Notes: generated from the letters alone by a model not told the origin. A stretch of DNA of 64,000 nucleotides from Bog-532 sp963775825 (GCA_963775825.1 CAVZKY010000010.1:372001-436000); one strand, 5' to 3'; positions 26,901 through 37,580 are shown, counted from the stretch's first letter. A program made the numbers and translations.

Positions 26901-27704
26901 CTGGGGGGAGGCGATCGGCATATCCGCATACCAGTCGTAAAACGACAGGATCGTCCCGCCGATCATCGACAGGAACCGGGTCCCCGCCGAGTAGGACACC
27001 TGCGACATCGCCGGGATCGGCGAGAAGCCGACGACCCGGTCCGGCCCGTACTCGCGGATCGTGTGCATGTGCGCGGCCGCGATCAGCTCGCTGACCTCCG
27101 GCCAGTCCGACCGGACGAGACCGCCCATCCCCCTGGCTTGCTTGTACCGCGCCGTGCGCTGCGGATCCGCGGTGATCTCCGCCCATGCGGCCACCGGGTC
27201 ACCCAGCCGGGCCCGCGCCTCGCGCCAGATCTCCAGCAGCTCGCCGCGCACGTACGGGTAGCGCACCCGCGAGGGGGAGTAGGTGTACCAGGAGAATGAC
27301 GCCCCGCGCGGGCAGCCCCGCGGCTCGTACTCCGGCGAGTCCGGACCCGTCGACGGATAGTCAGTCTGCTGCGTCTCCCAGGTGATGATCCCGTCCTTGA
27401 CATACACCTTCCACGAGCACGACCCCGTGCAGTTCACCCCGTGCGTCGAGCGGACCACCTTGTCGTGCCGCCACCGCTCGTGGTAGAACTCCTCCGCGCC
27501 CCGCCCGCCAGCCCGGTGGACCTCCCGGAAATCGGCGCTCGGCGTGCCGCCCGGCACGAAGAACTGCGCCCGCCGCAGCAGCTGCTCGACCGGCTCCCCG
27601 CCCGGCAGCAACGGCGCCAGCAGCTCCCGGCCCTCCCCGTCCGGCGGGCCGCCGCCGTCGTCCGGGTCACCGGTGCTCTCATGCCTCGCAGCGGGCCTGG
27701 CCAT
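23940..27704 (-). CDS. narG: Respiratory nitrate reductase catalytic subunit alpha
   Basis: 1254 aa, full length for the membrane-associated NarG that reduces nitrate to nitrite with a bis-MGD molybdenum centre. Near residue 90, STHGVNCTGSCSWKVYVKDG carries the His/Cys3 ligands of the FS0 [4Fe-4S] cluster. GPDSPEYEPRGCPRGASFSW and GGTILSFYDWYADMPIASPQ follow as typical catalytic-domain segments. No twin-arginine signal is seen, as expected for a cytoplasm-facing NarG. It requires molybdenum cofactor; a moeA gene lies 3 kb upstream. First gene of narGHJI. A nitrate transporter (narK) is not present in the window. Confidence 0.97.
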   Translation of the reverse strand: MARPAARHESTGDPDDGGGPPDGEGRELLAPLLPGGEPVEQLLRRAQFFVPGGTPSADFREVHRAGGRGAEEFYHERWRHDKVVRSTHGVNCTGSCSWKVYVKDGIITWETQQTDYPSTGPDSPEYEPRGCPRGASFSWYTYSPSRVRYPYVRGELLEIWREARARLGDPVAAWAEITADPQRTARYKQARGMGGLVRSDWPEVSELIAAAHMHTIREYGPDRVVGFSPIPAMSQVSYSAGTRFLSMIGGTILSFYDWYADMPIASPQVFGDQTDVPESADWWNSSYLMIWGTNLPITRTPDAHFMVEARYRGQKVVVVSPDYSDHTKFADDWLAAAPGTDGALGMAMGHVILTEFFRDRQVPYFTGYVKSYTDLPFLVTLREREDGYVPDRFLTAADLGQAGETAASQTVLLDSATREPFLPNGTLATHFSLTGQGRWNLDLGGRDPVLTLYGMHEDAVAVDLPRFDVGETEGGGVIRRGVPVVALGGRLVTTVFDLLMAQYAVGRDGLPGQWPASYDDPQPYTPAWQEAITSVPAAAAARVAREFARNAELSRGRSMIAMGAGTNHWFHSDQIYRTFLTLTMLCGCQGVNGGGWAHYVGQEKVRPLTGFMTLAFGLDWQRPTRHMTGTSYFYLHSDQWRYESFGAAELASPLGRGLFTGRAFVDALAQASRMGWTPSHPMFDRNPLDLADEAAAAGQSVNDYVVAELTAGRLHFAGEDPDDPRNFPRVMTIWRANLLGSSGKGMEYFMRHLLGVEDAVRAGESPERLRPSEVTWREQAPRGKLNLVTTVDFRMTSTCSYSDIVLPAATWYEKHDISTTDMHPFVHSFNPAIAPPWETRTDFDAFRLIAEQFSRLAAVHLGTRTDVIAAPLLHDTADEMAQPGGVAADWKRGECDPVPGVTMPRLTVVERDYGAVAEKMAALGPLVDSLGTSVKGVTWKPAAAVDLLGRVNGLVRGGPAHGRPALARDVHLAEAILALSGTTNGQVALQAWRELEKRTGVNLADLAAERAGERISFADTQVQPRAVITSPEWSGSETGGRRYSPFVVNVERKKPWHTLTGRMHFFLDHDWIAEYGECLPTYRPPLDYVRHFGGQGLGEPGRPEITVRYLTPHSKWSIHSEYQDNLHMLRLFRGGPVLWMSPADAAKIGVADNDWIEAYNRNGVVACRAVVTHRMPEGTVFMYHAKDRHLMTPRTEVSGWHGGGDNSLTRLVIKPTHMIGGYAQLSYGFNYYGPTGNQRDEITVVRRRSQQVQY

Positions 27705-28208
27705 TCAGCCACTCCATTCGGTCGGCGACAACAGCATCATGCACGCATGCCCGTCCTCCAGCACAGCCGGCCCGGGCGCCGTCATCCCACTACTACCCCC
27801 GCCGGAGCGCTGCGCCGCCGCACGCCACCGGGTCCACCTTGGCAGACCGGGCTTGCCCGTTCCCGGCGATTTCCTTGCAGCCCACCCCGGAGTACCCGGT
27901 CCGAGCGCCAAGTTGAAACGGACAGCGGCGATCACCAGGATCCCGGCACCGGCGATATGGGCTTCGATGAGCCCGGCGGGCAGGCCGCCGAAGTACTGAA
28001 CATAGCCCACCGCGCCCTGCAGCACGGTGGCGTAGCACCTGGGCCACGTGGAGCAGCCCAGCCCGGACTCCGACAGCCGGACCCAGCCGCCCGTCCCGAC
28101 GAGCAGCAGGACCGCCAGAACGGTCAGCAAAGAGGCGGACCGGTAGCCTCGTTCCGGAAGCCGCGGCAGCCACCCCAGCATCGGGCCGTCTTGCGGCGGG
28201 CGGCTCAC
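27705..28208 (-). pseudogene. CtaA/COX15-like haem A synthase remnant, internal deletion
   Basis: The frame has LLTVLAVLLLVGTGGWVRLS followed by ESGLGCSTWPRC, the first helix and Cys-bearing loop of CtaA. It passes directly to VLQGAVGYVQYFGGLPAGLI and EAHIAGAGILVIAAV, which correspond to a late helix pair of the same family. Helices in between (about 150 residues) are missing. The remaining 60 residues are unrelated. It ends one base before the narG start, so it sits in the nar leader region and may be co-transcribed, but is unlikely to make haem A. Confidence 0.6.
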
Positions 28209-28387
28209 CGTGCCGCCCGGCGCACTGTGGCTTCACAGGGAAGGACGAAGCTGCGGCTGCCGAGGCGCATGTACCGGCCCGGGCGCCCGGCCGGCCGCGG
28301 CCTGGCCGGACTGACCGCTGCGATCAGGCCGGGCGCGTCCCGCAAGCTGAGACGCTGACGGCCGGCCCGGTGTGTCTCTGCTGGCAT
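28205..28387 (-). CDS. Possible 60-aa leader ORF of the nar transcript
   Basis: ATG 28387 with a GGGGCAGGGAA purine stretch upstream; the frame ends in GTGA overlap with the ctaA remnant. Composition is Arg/Ala/Pro rich with no recognised family. It is listed only because it lies in the nar transcription unit. Confidence 0.25.
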   Translation of the reverse strand: MPAETHRAGRQRLSLRDAPGLIAAVSPARPRPAGRPGRYMRLGSRSFVLPCEATVRRAAR

Positions 28388-28441
28388 CGTGAGTTCCCTG
28401 CCCCGGGTACCCGGACGGCGACATGGCGGGAATAAGTATAG

Positions 28442-28453
28442 TCATCACTAGAA
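28442..28453 (-). promoter_or_regulatory. TTCTAGTG-A-TGA element upstream of nar
   Basis: Minus strand TTCTAGTGATGA, followed by CTATACTTATT, which could supply a -10 region. The same TTCYAGTG...TGA block precedes the SufR-like regulator at 32879 and the DUF2249-cupin gene at 62716. Confidence 0.45.
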
Positions 28454-28567
28454 GAACCTGACTGCCGCCGGCACCATCCGGGGGAATCGTCTCACTCGGT
28501 GAGCCGGCCAGCGCGGCAGCCGTCTGATCAGCGCGCCGCCGTCAGGCGGTAAGGCAAGGAAGCAATC

Positions 28568-28744
28568 ATGTACTTAACCGACCGGGGCATCGAGGAACTC
28601 GAGGACCGCAGGGGAGAAGAGTCAGCGACGTTCGCCGCCCTGGCCGGGCATATGCGCCGGTTCGTGGACCTCAACCCGGAACACGAGGTCCCGGTCGACC
28701 GGCTCGCGACCTGGCTGGCGCGGCTGGACGACAATGATGACTGA
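28568..28744 (+). CDS. DUF6104 family small protein
   Basis: 58 aa: MYLTDRGIEELEDRRGEESA, then FVDLNPEHEVPVDRLATWLA and RLDDNDD. This is the highly conserved short DUF6104 protein of Streptomyces and relatives, normally 55-60 aa, with no known function. The family's conserved FVDLNPxxEVPVxRLATWLARLDD end is intact. A GGCAAGGAAGC purine stretch lies six bases before ATG 28568. It is divergent from the nar operon, sharing about 180 bp of upstream sequence. Confidence 0.88.
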   Translation: MYLTDRGIEELEDRRGEESATFAALAGHMRRFVDLNPEHEVPVDRLATWLARLDDNDD

Positions 28745-28973
28745 CCGGCCCCCGCGCCCCCGATCTGGCCCATCAGCCCCACGCCGGGAGAGCCCGCCCT
28801 CACGGCCAGGCCGGGCAAGGCCTGAGCTCCTGCCCGGGAACCGGAAAGCGTGGCAGCCATTCTAGCCGTCCCAGCCGGCACAGCAGCTGGCCAGGCATGT
28901 CCCCCGGCTGCCGCATTGAGCACAGCGATATGGGTCCAGGCCCCGGCCCGCGTGAAGCGCCATGGTGCCTGGG

Positions 28974-30089
28974 TCAGGGCGCGGTGGATGCCGTGCTCGC
29001 CGGGGCTGCTGGAGTTCCGCGTCCGGGGGTGCCTGGCCGGCGGGCGAGCCGGGCGAGGAACGCGGCGGCCACGGCCACCCAGGCGGCGATGGCTACCCAG
29101 AGCATGAACCTGCTGAGGGGTTCCATGAAGCTGAGATGGGCAACCTTGCCGAACGACAGCGTGGCTACGCTGTACATGCCGAGCGGGAAGATCACGCTCC
29201 ACAGTGTCGGCTCGTAGCTGAGTGGCCAGTGGCGCCGGACGTGCCGCCACAGGCCGAGCACGATGAGCAGCGGGATCCACCAGGTGCCGAACGCCCACAG
29301 CGCAAAGGAGAACCCCTCGACGAATCCGGCGGTCGCCCGGCTGACAGGGAGCGCAGCAGGGAGCTTCAGAATCCGGGCACCTGCCAGCACGGTGATCGCT
29401 GTAGCACCCATGAGGATCCAGTAGGGGGGCCCGAGCGCGGCGGGGGTCATGGGAACTGTCAGCCACCGCAGCATGATCAGTGAGACGAGTAGCAGGTACA
29501 GCATCAGCCCGATGCTCCACAGCCCGACGGCCACCGGTGCCAGCAGCCCGGATTGCGAGGGCCACACCGGTACCAGGGCCGATGCCGCGATAGAGAGGGA
29601 CTGCGTGCCGACCACCCACAGCAGCCAGGCGCCGTTGACCCCGCCGAGGACCGAGTCGTGCTCCCGGGTGAGCAGCAGGCTGGCGGGCACGCCGTAGGTC
29701 AGCACGAGCCACACAGCAGCAGCCACCCCGGCCAGGATCGCCGTGGCCAGCGGATGACCCGCGGCGGCGAGCCGCACCCCGAGCACGTCGAGGCCGGCCA
29801 CGATCGTGAAGAAGCCGAAGACCCGCTCCGGCGCCTGGACGTCGGCCGCCACGCTGGAGCGGAAGAAGGCGAGCCGGGCCAGCAGGGCGGCGCTGAGTAC
29901 CACGAGCCCGGCCGCTGCTGCGACGAGCAATGCGCGCGACAGCCACCTTGGCCCCAGCAGGAACGTGCCCGTCGAGATGATGCCTGTGGCCATTACGAAC
30001 GCGAAGTAGCCAGGGTGGAGGTCCCTGACGGCGGCAGCCATACGGCGCATGGATGGTGCCTGCCCGTCAGCAGCGCCAGTGTCTGTCAT
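28974..30089 (-). CDS. SLAC1/TDT family membrane transporter (TehA-like)
   Basis: 371 aa with ten predicted helices. The first, LHPGYFAFVMATGIISTGTF, carries the GYF.FVMATGI signature of tellurite-resistance/dicarboxylate (TDT) and SLAC1 anion-channel proteins. Later segments include PPYWILMGATAITVLAGARI and FALWAFGTWWIPLLIVLGLW. Bacterial members export anions or confer sulphite or tellurite tolerance; here a role in anion (nitrite or sulphite) efflux is conceivable but not shown. It is 28 bp downstream of the CopD fragment, in one unit. Confidence 0.85.
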   Translation of the reverse strand: MTDTGAADGQAPSMRRMAAAVRDLHPGYFAFVMATGIISTGTFLLGPRWLSRALLVAAAAGLVVLSAALLARLAFFRSSVAADVQAPERVFGFFTIVAGLDVLGVRLAAAGHPLATAILAGVAAAVWLVLTYGVPASLLLTREHDSVLGGVNGAWLLWVVGTQSLSIAASALVPVWPSQSGLLAPVAVGLWSIGLMLYLLLVSLIMLRWLTVPMTPAALGPPYWILMGATAITVLAGARILKLPAALPVSRATAGFVEGFSFALWAFGTWWIPLLIVLGLWRHVRRHWPLSYEPTLWSVIFPLGMYSVATLSFGKVAHLSFMEPLSRFMLWVAIAAWVAVAAAFLARLARRPGTPGRGTPAAPASTASTAP

Positions 30090-30117
30090 CGAGACCCATC
30101 CTTCCCCAAGGTCCTGA

Positions 30118-30507
30118 TCATCCGCCCGTTGTCTCCTGCCGCCGTCCGGCCTCCGCTGGTGCGCCTGACCGGGCTCCCGTGTGCTTCCCAGGTAGCTCCC
30201 CTCCCGCCGCCACCGCGGCCGGCCCGGGAGGCCTCTTCCGGGCGTGGGTCAGCGTGACCCGGTAGCTGGCGTCGTGGCTCATCTCGCCGTGGACGGTGGC
30301 GATGTTCCACGCCCCGGTGGCCACCAGCACGGCGAAAGCGATCCAGGCCACCTGGCTGAAGCGGCGGGCGGCAGCACGCGGCACCTCGGCACCGAACCGG
30401 CGCAGCACCGGGACCACCACCGCCAGGGTTAGCTGGCCGCCCACCCAGATAGTGGCGGCGAGCACGTGCAGGAACAGCCGGACCGTGTCCCGGCTGACGG
30501 CGAGCAT
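30118..30507 (-). pseudogene. CopD-like membrane protein, C-terminally truncated
   Basis: N-terminal half of a small CopD-type protein: DTVRLFLHVLAATIWVGGQL, VVVPVLRRFGAEVPRAAARR, FSQVAWIAFAVLVATGAWNI (two helices). After YRVTLTHARK the sequence becomes low-complexity and the last two helices are absent. The homologous missing half survives, from a different copy, at 42884-43165. Confidence 0.65.
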
Positions 30508-30757
30508 CCTGGCAGCTATCCCTCCTGCCCGCCTGGGCAGCGCCTCGTGCCTGGCTCATGGCGCCGGGGCTGGCCCTGCGGGAACCACCGGCCCGCCGTC
30601 ATGGTTTATATCAATTTCCTTGGGAAAAGGAACCGGCCTGAGATCAGCGGGTAGCCAGAGGATTTGCGCGCCGGCCAGCGGGCGGGCCTTCCGGGTCCGC
30701 CCGGTATCCGCCTCGGCATCCGCGTCCCGGCCACCAGTGCGCACGCACCAGGCGTGC

Positions 30758-32105
30758 TCACCACGAAATGATCGCACTGTCCGGCCCAAGGCCTTCGGTG
30801 TCGAGAAGCAGCACTTCAACGAGGCCGCCGGCCCGGACCCCGTCGCTATCCGGCAGCAGGGCGAGGGCATTGGCCAGCGCCATGGCCCGCAGCATGTGCG
30901 AGTCCTGGCCGCCCGACAATCGCACCCGCAGTACTCCGCCCGGCCCGGCCCGGGCCGTCACCCGCGCCAGATGGAGCTTGGGCCCAGGTCGGCGGGGCAA
31001 GTCTGTTTCAGCGATTGCGGTGATCCGCGGCCGGTCGAGCACCGGGCAGCAGGCCATGGTCCGCAGCGCGGGCCGGACGTACAACTCGTAGGCGACCAGG
31101 GCGGCAACCGGGTTCCCCGGCAGCCCAAAAGCCGGGACGCGCTGCTCGCCGAGCAGAGCGAAGGCGATGTGCTGACCTGGCTTCACGGCGACGTGCAGCG
31201 AGCGCGCCGTCGCGCCGCCCAGCTTCTCCAGGGCGACCTTCAGCACGTCATGATCCCCGACGCTCACCCCTCCGCTGGCCACGATGGCATCACACCGGGA
31301 CGCGCCGGCCGTGAGCAGACCCGCCAGGGCATCCGGGTCATCCGCGCCGGCGCCGAGATCGACCCCGCGGAAACCGTCGGATCCGAGCTGGGCGAGCAGT
31401 GCCGGGCGGTTGGCGTCGCGGATCTTCCCGGGCACCAGGGCATCACCCGGTCCGGCGAGTTCATTGCCGGTTGACAGGACGCCCACCGTGGGGCGCGGGC
31501 AGACCAGCAGCGACTGGATGCCAAGGCTCGCGAGCACCCCGACATGCGCCGCACCGAGCTGGGTCCCTGACCCGAAGAGCTCGCTACCGGCGGCGATGTC
31601 CTCACCGGGCTGGCGCACGTTCGTGCCGGGGCGGACCGCGGTCTCGATCAGGACGGCTGATCCGCCGTCCTGAACCTGAACGCGCTCGATCATGCACACC
31701 GCGTCAGCGCCGGGCGGCAGCGGCGCACCGGTCATGATCCGGACCGCCGCGCCGCGGGCCAGGGCGGCCTCCGGCTCGCCGCCGGCCGCCACGGTCCCGG
31801 TCACGCGCAGGCGGACCGGGGCATCAGCCACGTCAGTAGCCCTGACGGCGTAGCCATCCATCGCGGAATTGGCGAACCGCGGCACCGCCTCGGCGGCCAG
31901 CAGCTGTCTCAGCCAGCACCTGCCCGGCGGCGTCGCCGATGGCGACACGCTGCGGCGCGAGCGGCGCGATCCTGGCCAGGACGAGATGACGTGCCTCAGC
32001 CACGGAGATCGCCCCAGGCCCGGTCTGGTCATCCGGCCGCTCGCTGTCCGGCGGACCGGCCGGCGAGCACTGATCGCTGCGTGCCATCATCCCTCCCGCC
32101 GTCAT
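30758..32105 (-). CDS. moeA: Molybdopterin molybdenumtransferase, 5' frameshift
   Basis: MoeA ligates molybdate to adenylated molybdopterin, the cofactor NarG needs. Visible motifs are AVPRFANSAMDGYAVRATDV, RIMTGAPLPPGADAVCMIER, NVRQPGEDIAAGSEL, VGVLSTGNEL and the catalytic-loop segment IVASGGVSVGDHDVLKVALE, then PAFGLPGNPVAALVAYELYV. The N-terminal 65 residues (AISVAEARHLVLARIAPLAP to GQVLAE) lie in a different frame beginning at 32105, so one base is out near 31905. Everything else is intact. It lies 102 bp after the SufR-like regulator on the same strand and plausibly belongs to its operon. Confidence 0.9.
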
Positions 32106-32207
32106 GAACCTGCCTCTCGCTGCGGCAGTCTGCCTGTTCGGTCTGGCGGCGGATGGTGGGCTCGTCCTGTCGCTGCCATAGCCCGTCCATCCCCAGCCAG
32201 GTGCCGG

Positions 32208-32879
32208 TCAGGCCGGGAGCCTTTCTGTCTCCGGCGCCCGCCGCACGATCAGGCGGCAGCCGGCCCGGTGGGGATCCTTGGGCACGAGCCGTTCCACCTG
32301 AAGTTCGCCCAGGCCTTCGGCGAGCCCTTCGGCCAGGCCGAGGTGCAGCTGGCAGATCGTGCCCGGGTCGGCCGCGGCGACCTCGGCGAACGGGCAGCGC
32401 CTGAGCGTGAACTCCACCCGGCGGCCCCGCCCGGCCCGGTCCGGGCGGAACCCGCGCCGTGATATCTCCTGTTCCAGCAGGTCAGCTGGATCACCGGGGC
32501 CGGAGATCTCCGCGGCGCGCCGGTGCCCATCCTGCCGCCCGGCCTGGCGCGGGTCCTGTCTGCCGCGGACGGCCGCGGACAGCAGGCCTGCCAGCCAGGC
32601 GTAGGAACCAGGGGCGTCCCATCTTTCGGCCACCTCCGGGTGCTGGCGGTAGAGCAGGCGGGGACGGCCAGGCCGGTCCCGCGGCTCAGCTTCCTCGATC
32701 ACCAGCCCGGCCTCTTTCAGTACCGCCAGGTGCTGGCGCACCGCATTGTGGTTGAGGCGGACGTAATCGGTCAGCTCGCCGACCCCCACCGGCCGGGCCG
32801 CATCCACGATGTAGCGGAACAGGCGGTAGCGTGTCGCGTCCCCGAGCGCCCTGGCCTCGAGCTGGAGGTCCGCTGGCAT
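32208..32879 (-). CDS. SufR-like winged-helix regulator with Cys cluster motif (copy 1)
   Basis: 223 aa. N-terminal ArsR/MarR-like winged helix: LEARALGDATRYRLFRYIVD, then LTDYVRLNHNAVRQHLAVLK and EAGLVIEEAE with the wing GRPRLLYR. The C-terminal domain has CPFAEVAAADPGTICQLHLG and a third Cys 31 residues on (C-X13-C-X31-C), resembling the Fe-S-ligating Cys set of SufR. A redox-, NO- or Fe-S-sensing repressor is therefore likely. ATG 32879 has AGGGGG five bases upstream. Paralogues: 41683, 46368, 63410. Neighbours moeA and an Fe-S assembly protein fit such a role. Confidence 0.85.
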   Translation of the reverse strand: MPADLQLEARALGDATRYRLFRYIVDAARPVGVGELTDYVRLNHNAVRQHLAVLKEAGLVIEEAEPRDRPGRPRLLYRQHPEVAERWDAPGSYAWLAGLLSAAVRGRQDPRQAGRQDGHRRAAEISGPGDPADLLEQEISRRGFRPDRAGRGRRVEFTLRRCPFAEVAAADPGTICQLHLGLAEGLAEGLGELQVERLVPKDPHRAGCRLIVRRAPETERLPA

Positions 32880-32910
32880 TGCCACCCCCTGTCTCTGCAT
32901 ATTCTTCGCC

Positions 32911-32938
32911 TTCACACTAGAACAACACCAGGGTGTGA
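32911..32938. promoter_or_regulatory. Candidate operator of the SufR-like gene
   Basis: TTCTAGTGTGAA on the minus strand (32922-32911); in addition TCACAC (32912-32917) and GTGTGA (32933-32938) make a perfect 6-bp inverted repeat with a 15-bp spacer. ACACT/TGTGA half-sites have been reported for the mycobacterial SufR operator. Confidence 0.45.
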
Positions 32939-33077
32939 CATCCGGTCAGCCATCCGCGCGGATCGTAAGGGCAGTCATCAGCCGGGGGAAGGGCCGCGGA
33001 CAGCGGGTCGGCTGTCAGCCAGCGTGCCGGGCTGCCGGACCTGCGGGACGGGACTGCGGGAAGCCGGCGGTTCACCG

Positions 33078-33440
33078 TCACCTGACCCGCAGCCCCAGGG
33101 CCTCGGCCGCAACGGCGTCTATCATCGCCGGGCTCCACGGAGGGTCCCACACGACGCGCACTTCCACCGCCGTAACATGGCCCACCGCCTCGGCGACCGC
33201 CGCCCGCGCCATCCCCGGGAGGCTCTCCGCGGCCGGGCAACCTGGGGTGGTGAGGGTCATCTCGACCACGATGGCGCCGTCCTCGTCCCGCACGTCATAG
33301 ACCAGGCCGAGCGAGACCACGTCCAGGTACAGCTCGGGGTCATACACATACGTGAGCGCGTTCCACGCGGCGTTGACCCCAAGGACCCGCACGAGCCCGC
33401 CGCCGGGCGGGCCGCCCAGAACCGGCCCGGCGGGCCTCAT
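33078..33440 (-). CDS. MIP18/DUF59-family Fe-S assembly protein (SufT/PaaD-like)
   Basis: 120 aa. Core: TYVYDPELYLDVVSLGLVYD, then VVEMTLTTPGCPAAESLPGM, carrying the invariant DPE...SLGLVYDV and T-x-PGCP motifs of MIP18-type proteins, which help deliver Fe-S clusters. The last part EVRVVWDPPWSPAMIDAVAA matches the family's VWDPPWxPxMxS end. It overlaps the upstream small gene by four bases. Nitrate reductase and ferredoxin nearby are potential Fe-S clients. Confidence 0.9.
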   Translation of the reverse strand: MRPAGPVLGGPPGGGLVRVLGVNAAWNALTYVYDPELYLDVVSLGLVYDVRDEDGAIVVEMTLTTPGCPAAESLPGMARAAVAEAVGHVTAVEVRVVWDPPWSPAMIDAVAAEALGLRVR

Positions 33441-33658
33441 GATCCGCGCCCGAACGTGACCTGCCAGCCGCCGTCTCCCAGGCCGGCTGCCTCGCAGGAG
33501 AATCCCTGCGACCCCAGCACGCCTGCCGGCGGCACCGGCCCGGACGGCGCCAGCACGGCCAGCTCCTCATGCCCGGCCAGAGCCGCGACAGCGGCCATGA
33601 TCGCGCCGGACAGCTCACCGTCACCGACGATGAATGGGCGCACGCCGACGGTCACCAT
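33437..33658 (-). CDS. Small hypothetical protein coupled to the MIP18 gene
   Basis: 73 aa: MVTVGVRPFIVGDGELSGAI, then MAAVAALAGHEELAVLAPSG, ending WQVTFGRGS. Compact alternating alpha/beta pattern, no Cys cluster, no family I can name. ATG 33658 follows GCGGGAGGGAGGCGGCGC. The four-base ATGA overlap with the downstream Fe-S protein gene implies joint function. Confidence 0.6.
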   Translation of the reverse strand: MVTVGVRPFIVGDGELSGAIMAAVAALAGHEELAVLAPSGPVPPAGVLGSQGFSCEAAGLGDGGWQVTFGRGS

Positions 33659-33918
33659 GCGCCGCCTCCCTCCCGCCGCCCCGCCCGGCTTACCGCCGCC
33701 GCACCACCGGGCCCTGGCTCCCGGACAATAACTCCAGCTAATACTAGGTTTATAGCACGCGCGGCGGGCTGCACGGGGCATCCGGGAGAAGCGGTTTCGT
33801 GGTATCGCATGCGAGAGCGGCGACCATGGGCGTGTCGCTGGTCCGGTCCCGGCCGCCCGTCGTTACCTTCCCGGTGGCACAGGTGCCCGCGATGACGGGG
33901 CACTGGGAGGGATGAGCG

Positions 33919-34503
33919 GTGGTTGCTGTTCTCACGCCAGTGCTGACGGCGTTCTGGGATGAGCCGGACTCGTTCACGCCGGCTGGCTACCAGCGCCATG
34001 GCGGCTACCGGCGCTGCGCCCGGCGCTCGGGATGTGGCCCGACGCGGTGATGCAGATGGTCAAGGACTCGGGCCTGCGCGGCCGCGGCGGCGCCGCGGGT
34101 GGCAGGAGCAGCAGCAGGCGGCAAGCCGGAGGTGGCGCAGCCGGCACCGCGAAGCGGCATCAGCCAGGACCCGCTTTCCCGTCCCGGCCCCGGTCAGGCG
34201 ATCCTGGCCAGCTGGCCCACCCTGCCCGGCAACGGCCGGATGCAGGACGGCGAGCCGAACCTGACGGGCACGGCACCACCAGCTGTGGCGACGATCTCAG
34301 CCGCGACAGCCGCCGGGGCTAGCGTGCGTGACGGCGAACTGATCACGGTCGCGACGGCAGCAGGTGCTGTCACGGTCCCGGCGAAGATCACGCAGATGGC
34401 CGGCCGGGTGGTGTGGCTGCCATCCAATTCCGCAGGCTGCGCGATTCGCGGCGCGCTCGGCACCGGGCACGGAACCCTGGTGACGTTGAGGATCCCCGGA
34501 TAG
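33919..34503 (+). pseudogene. nuoF'/'nuoG fusion remnant of complex I
   Basis: The first 60 codons are NuoF: VLTPVLTAFWDEPDSFTPAG, YQRHGGY, then in a shifted frame MVKDSGLRGRGGA, the start of the FMN/NADH-binding loop. At about 34090-34140 sequence switches to the NuoG carboxyl end: AILASWPTLPGNGRMQDGEP, ATISAATAAGASVRDGELIT and RVVWLPSNSAGCAIRGALG. Roughly 400 NuoF residues and most of NuoG (normally the next gene) are missing, i.e. one large deletion. The stop at 34503 is the natural NuoG end. Confidence 0.8.
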
Positions 34504-34759
34504 CTGCTTTCAGCCAGCCTCCTCTGGCAGCAGGCTCCCTCAGCGCCCGGCCAGCTCCCGCCGGGGCGCAGGGGGCCGGCGCGGCCGGCAACTGGCCCGG
34601 CCTCCGCGGTCCTGTTCTGCTCCCGCAAGGGACCTGGGTTCGCCCGGCCCGGGTTCACCGGCCTGAACGCGGCCGGGGAGCTGTGCCGCTCGAATACTCG
34701 ATTGGGTGTCACCTGCACTGTTGGCGAAATGATGGGCGCAGTGGTGGTTGGCTTGCCGG
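34504..34759. other. Intergenic, no gene recognised
   Basis: Between the nuoF'/'nuoG remnant and the transposase. No terminal inverted repeat of the transposase was identified by eye. Confidence 0.4.
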
Positions 34760-35191
34760 GTGCTGCTCAAGATTGTCTACCTGCTGACACGCCGTGTGCT
34801 CGGCTTGGCCGTCCTGGTGTTCCGCGGTGACCGGGCGAAGGATGCCGAGTTGCTCGTACTCCGGCACGAGAACGCGGTGCTGCGCCGGAATGTCGGCCGG
34901 GTACGGTACGAGCCGGGCGACCGGGTGTGGTTCGCTGCGCTGGCTCGGGTCCTGCCGCGCAGGCGCTGGACCGACGTCTTTCCGGTTACGCCCGCGACGC
35001 TCCTGGCCTGGCACCGCAAGCTCGCTGGCCGCAAGTACGACACAAGCCAGCGGCGCAAGCCCGGCCGCCCGTCGACGCCCCCGGGCGTCGGCCGCCTGGT
35101 CGTTCGCCTGGCAAGGGAGAATCCGCTTTATGTGGAGCCGGGGATTATGTGGAGCCGCGCGATGTCCCCCTTCTGGTCGTGGTGTCTGTGA
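34760..35191 (+). pseudogene. Integrase-type (rve, IS3/IS481-like) transposase, truncated
   Basis: N-terminal 125 residues are typical: LLKIVYLLTRRVLGLAVLVF, DAELLVLRHENAVLRRNVG, PRRRWTDVFPVTPATLLAWH and RKPGRPSTPPGVGRLVVRLA, ending in RENPLY, where family members continue to the DDE integrase core. The core is absent; unrelated codons follow to the stop. Inactive. Confidence 0.75.
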
Positions 35192-35542
35192 GTCGGGTTG
35201 CCAGCAGGATCGCCGGATGCGAGCTCCACACAGGGGCCTGCCGACGAGGTAGCCTTTTTGCCCGGTTCATAGCGGGATCCATCGGCAGAGATCATGACCA
35301 GGCGGCCTGACCGGATTACCGTGCCTCTGGAAGATCAGCTTGGCTTGCCGCAAGGTTCCTCGATGACACGCAGCCGTCCTCCCTCCGGACAAGCACGATG
35401 GGCGTGCCCCTCAAGGCGACGATCCAGCCAGGTCCTGGCCTCACAGGTGCGCCCGTCTCGTCCAGTGCCCCACGGTCGGCCGTGAACATCGGGCCGGCAT
35501 GCCGGACGGTGATTGCCGCGCGGGACTGGAGAATCGCGAGGG
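35192..35542. other. Stretch without a supported gene
   Basis: 350 bp between the truncated transposase and the P-type ATPase end. No recognisable protein or RNA; probably insertion-element debris. Confidence 0.4.

Positions 35543-37580
<2,038 letters not shown>

Noticed and set aside
24792..27299. 835-codon plus-strand open frame opposite narG
   Set aside because: Antisense shadow of a high-GC gene: His/Arg/Gly/Val-rich composition and no family character, while narG on the other strand is unmistakable.
28209..28450. Molybdenum cofactor riboswitch before nar
   Set aside because: No conserved Moco aptamer pattern could be recognised by eye in this leader; a covariance-model search would be needed to claim it.
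28528..29946. 472-codon minus-strand frame across DUF6104 and the TDT gene
   Set aside because: Overlaps the true minus-strand transporter in another frame and lacks hydrophobic periodicity.
34748..35191. Complete insertion sequence around the rve transposase
   Set aside because: The catalytic core is missing and no matching terminal repeats were found, so only a truncated gene is annotated.
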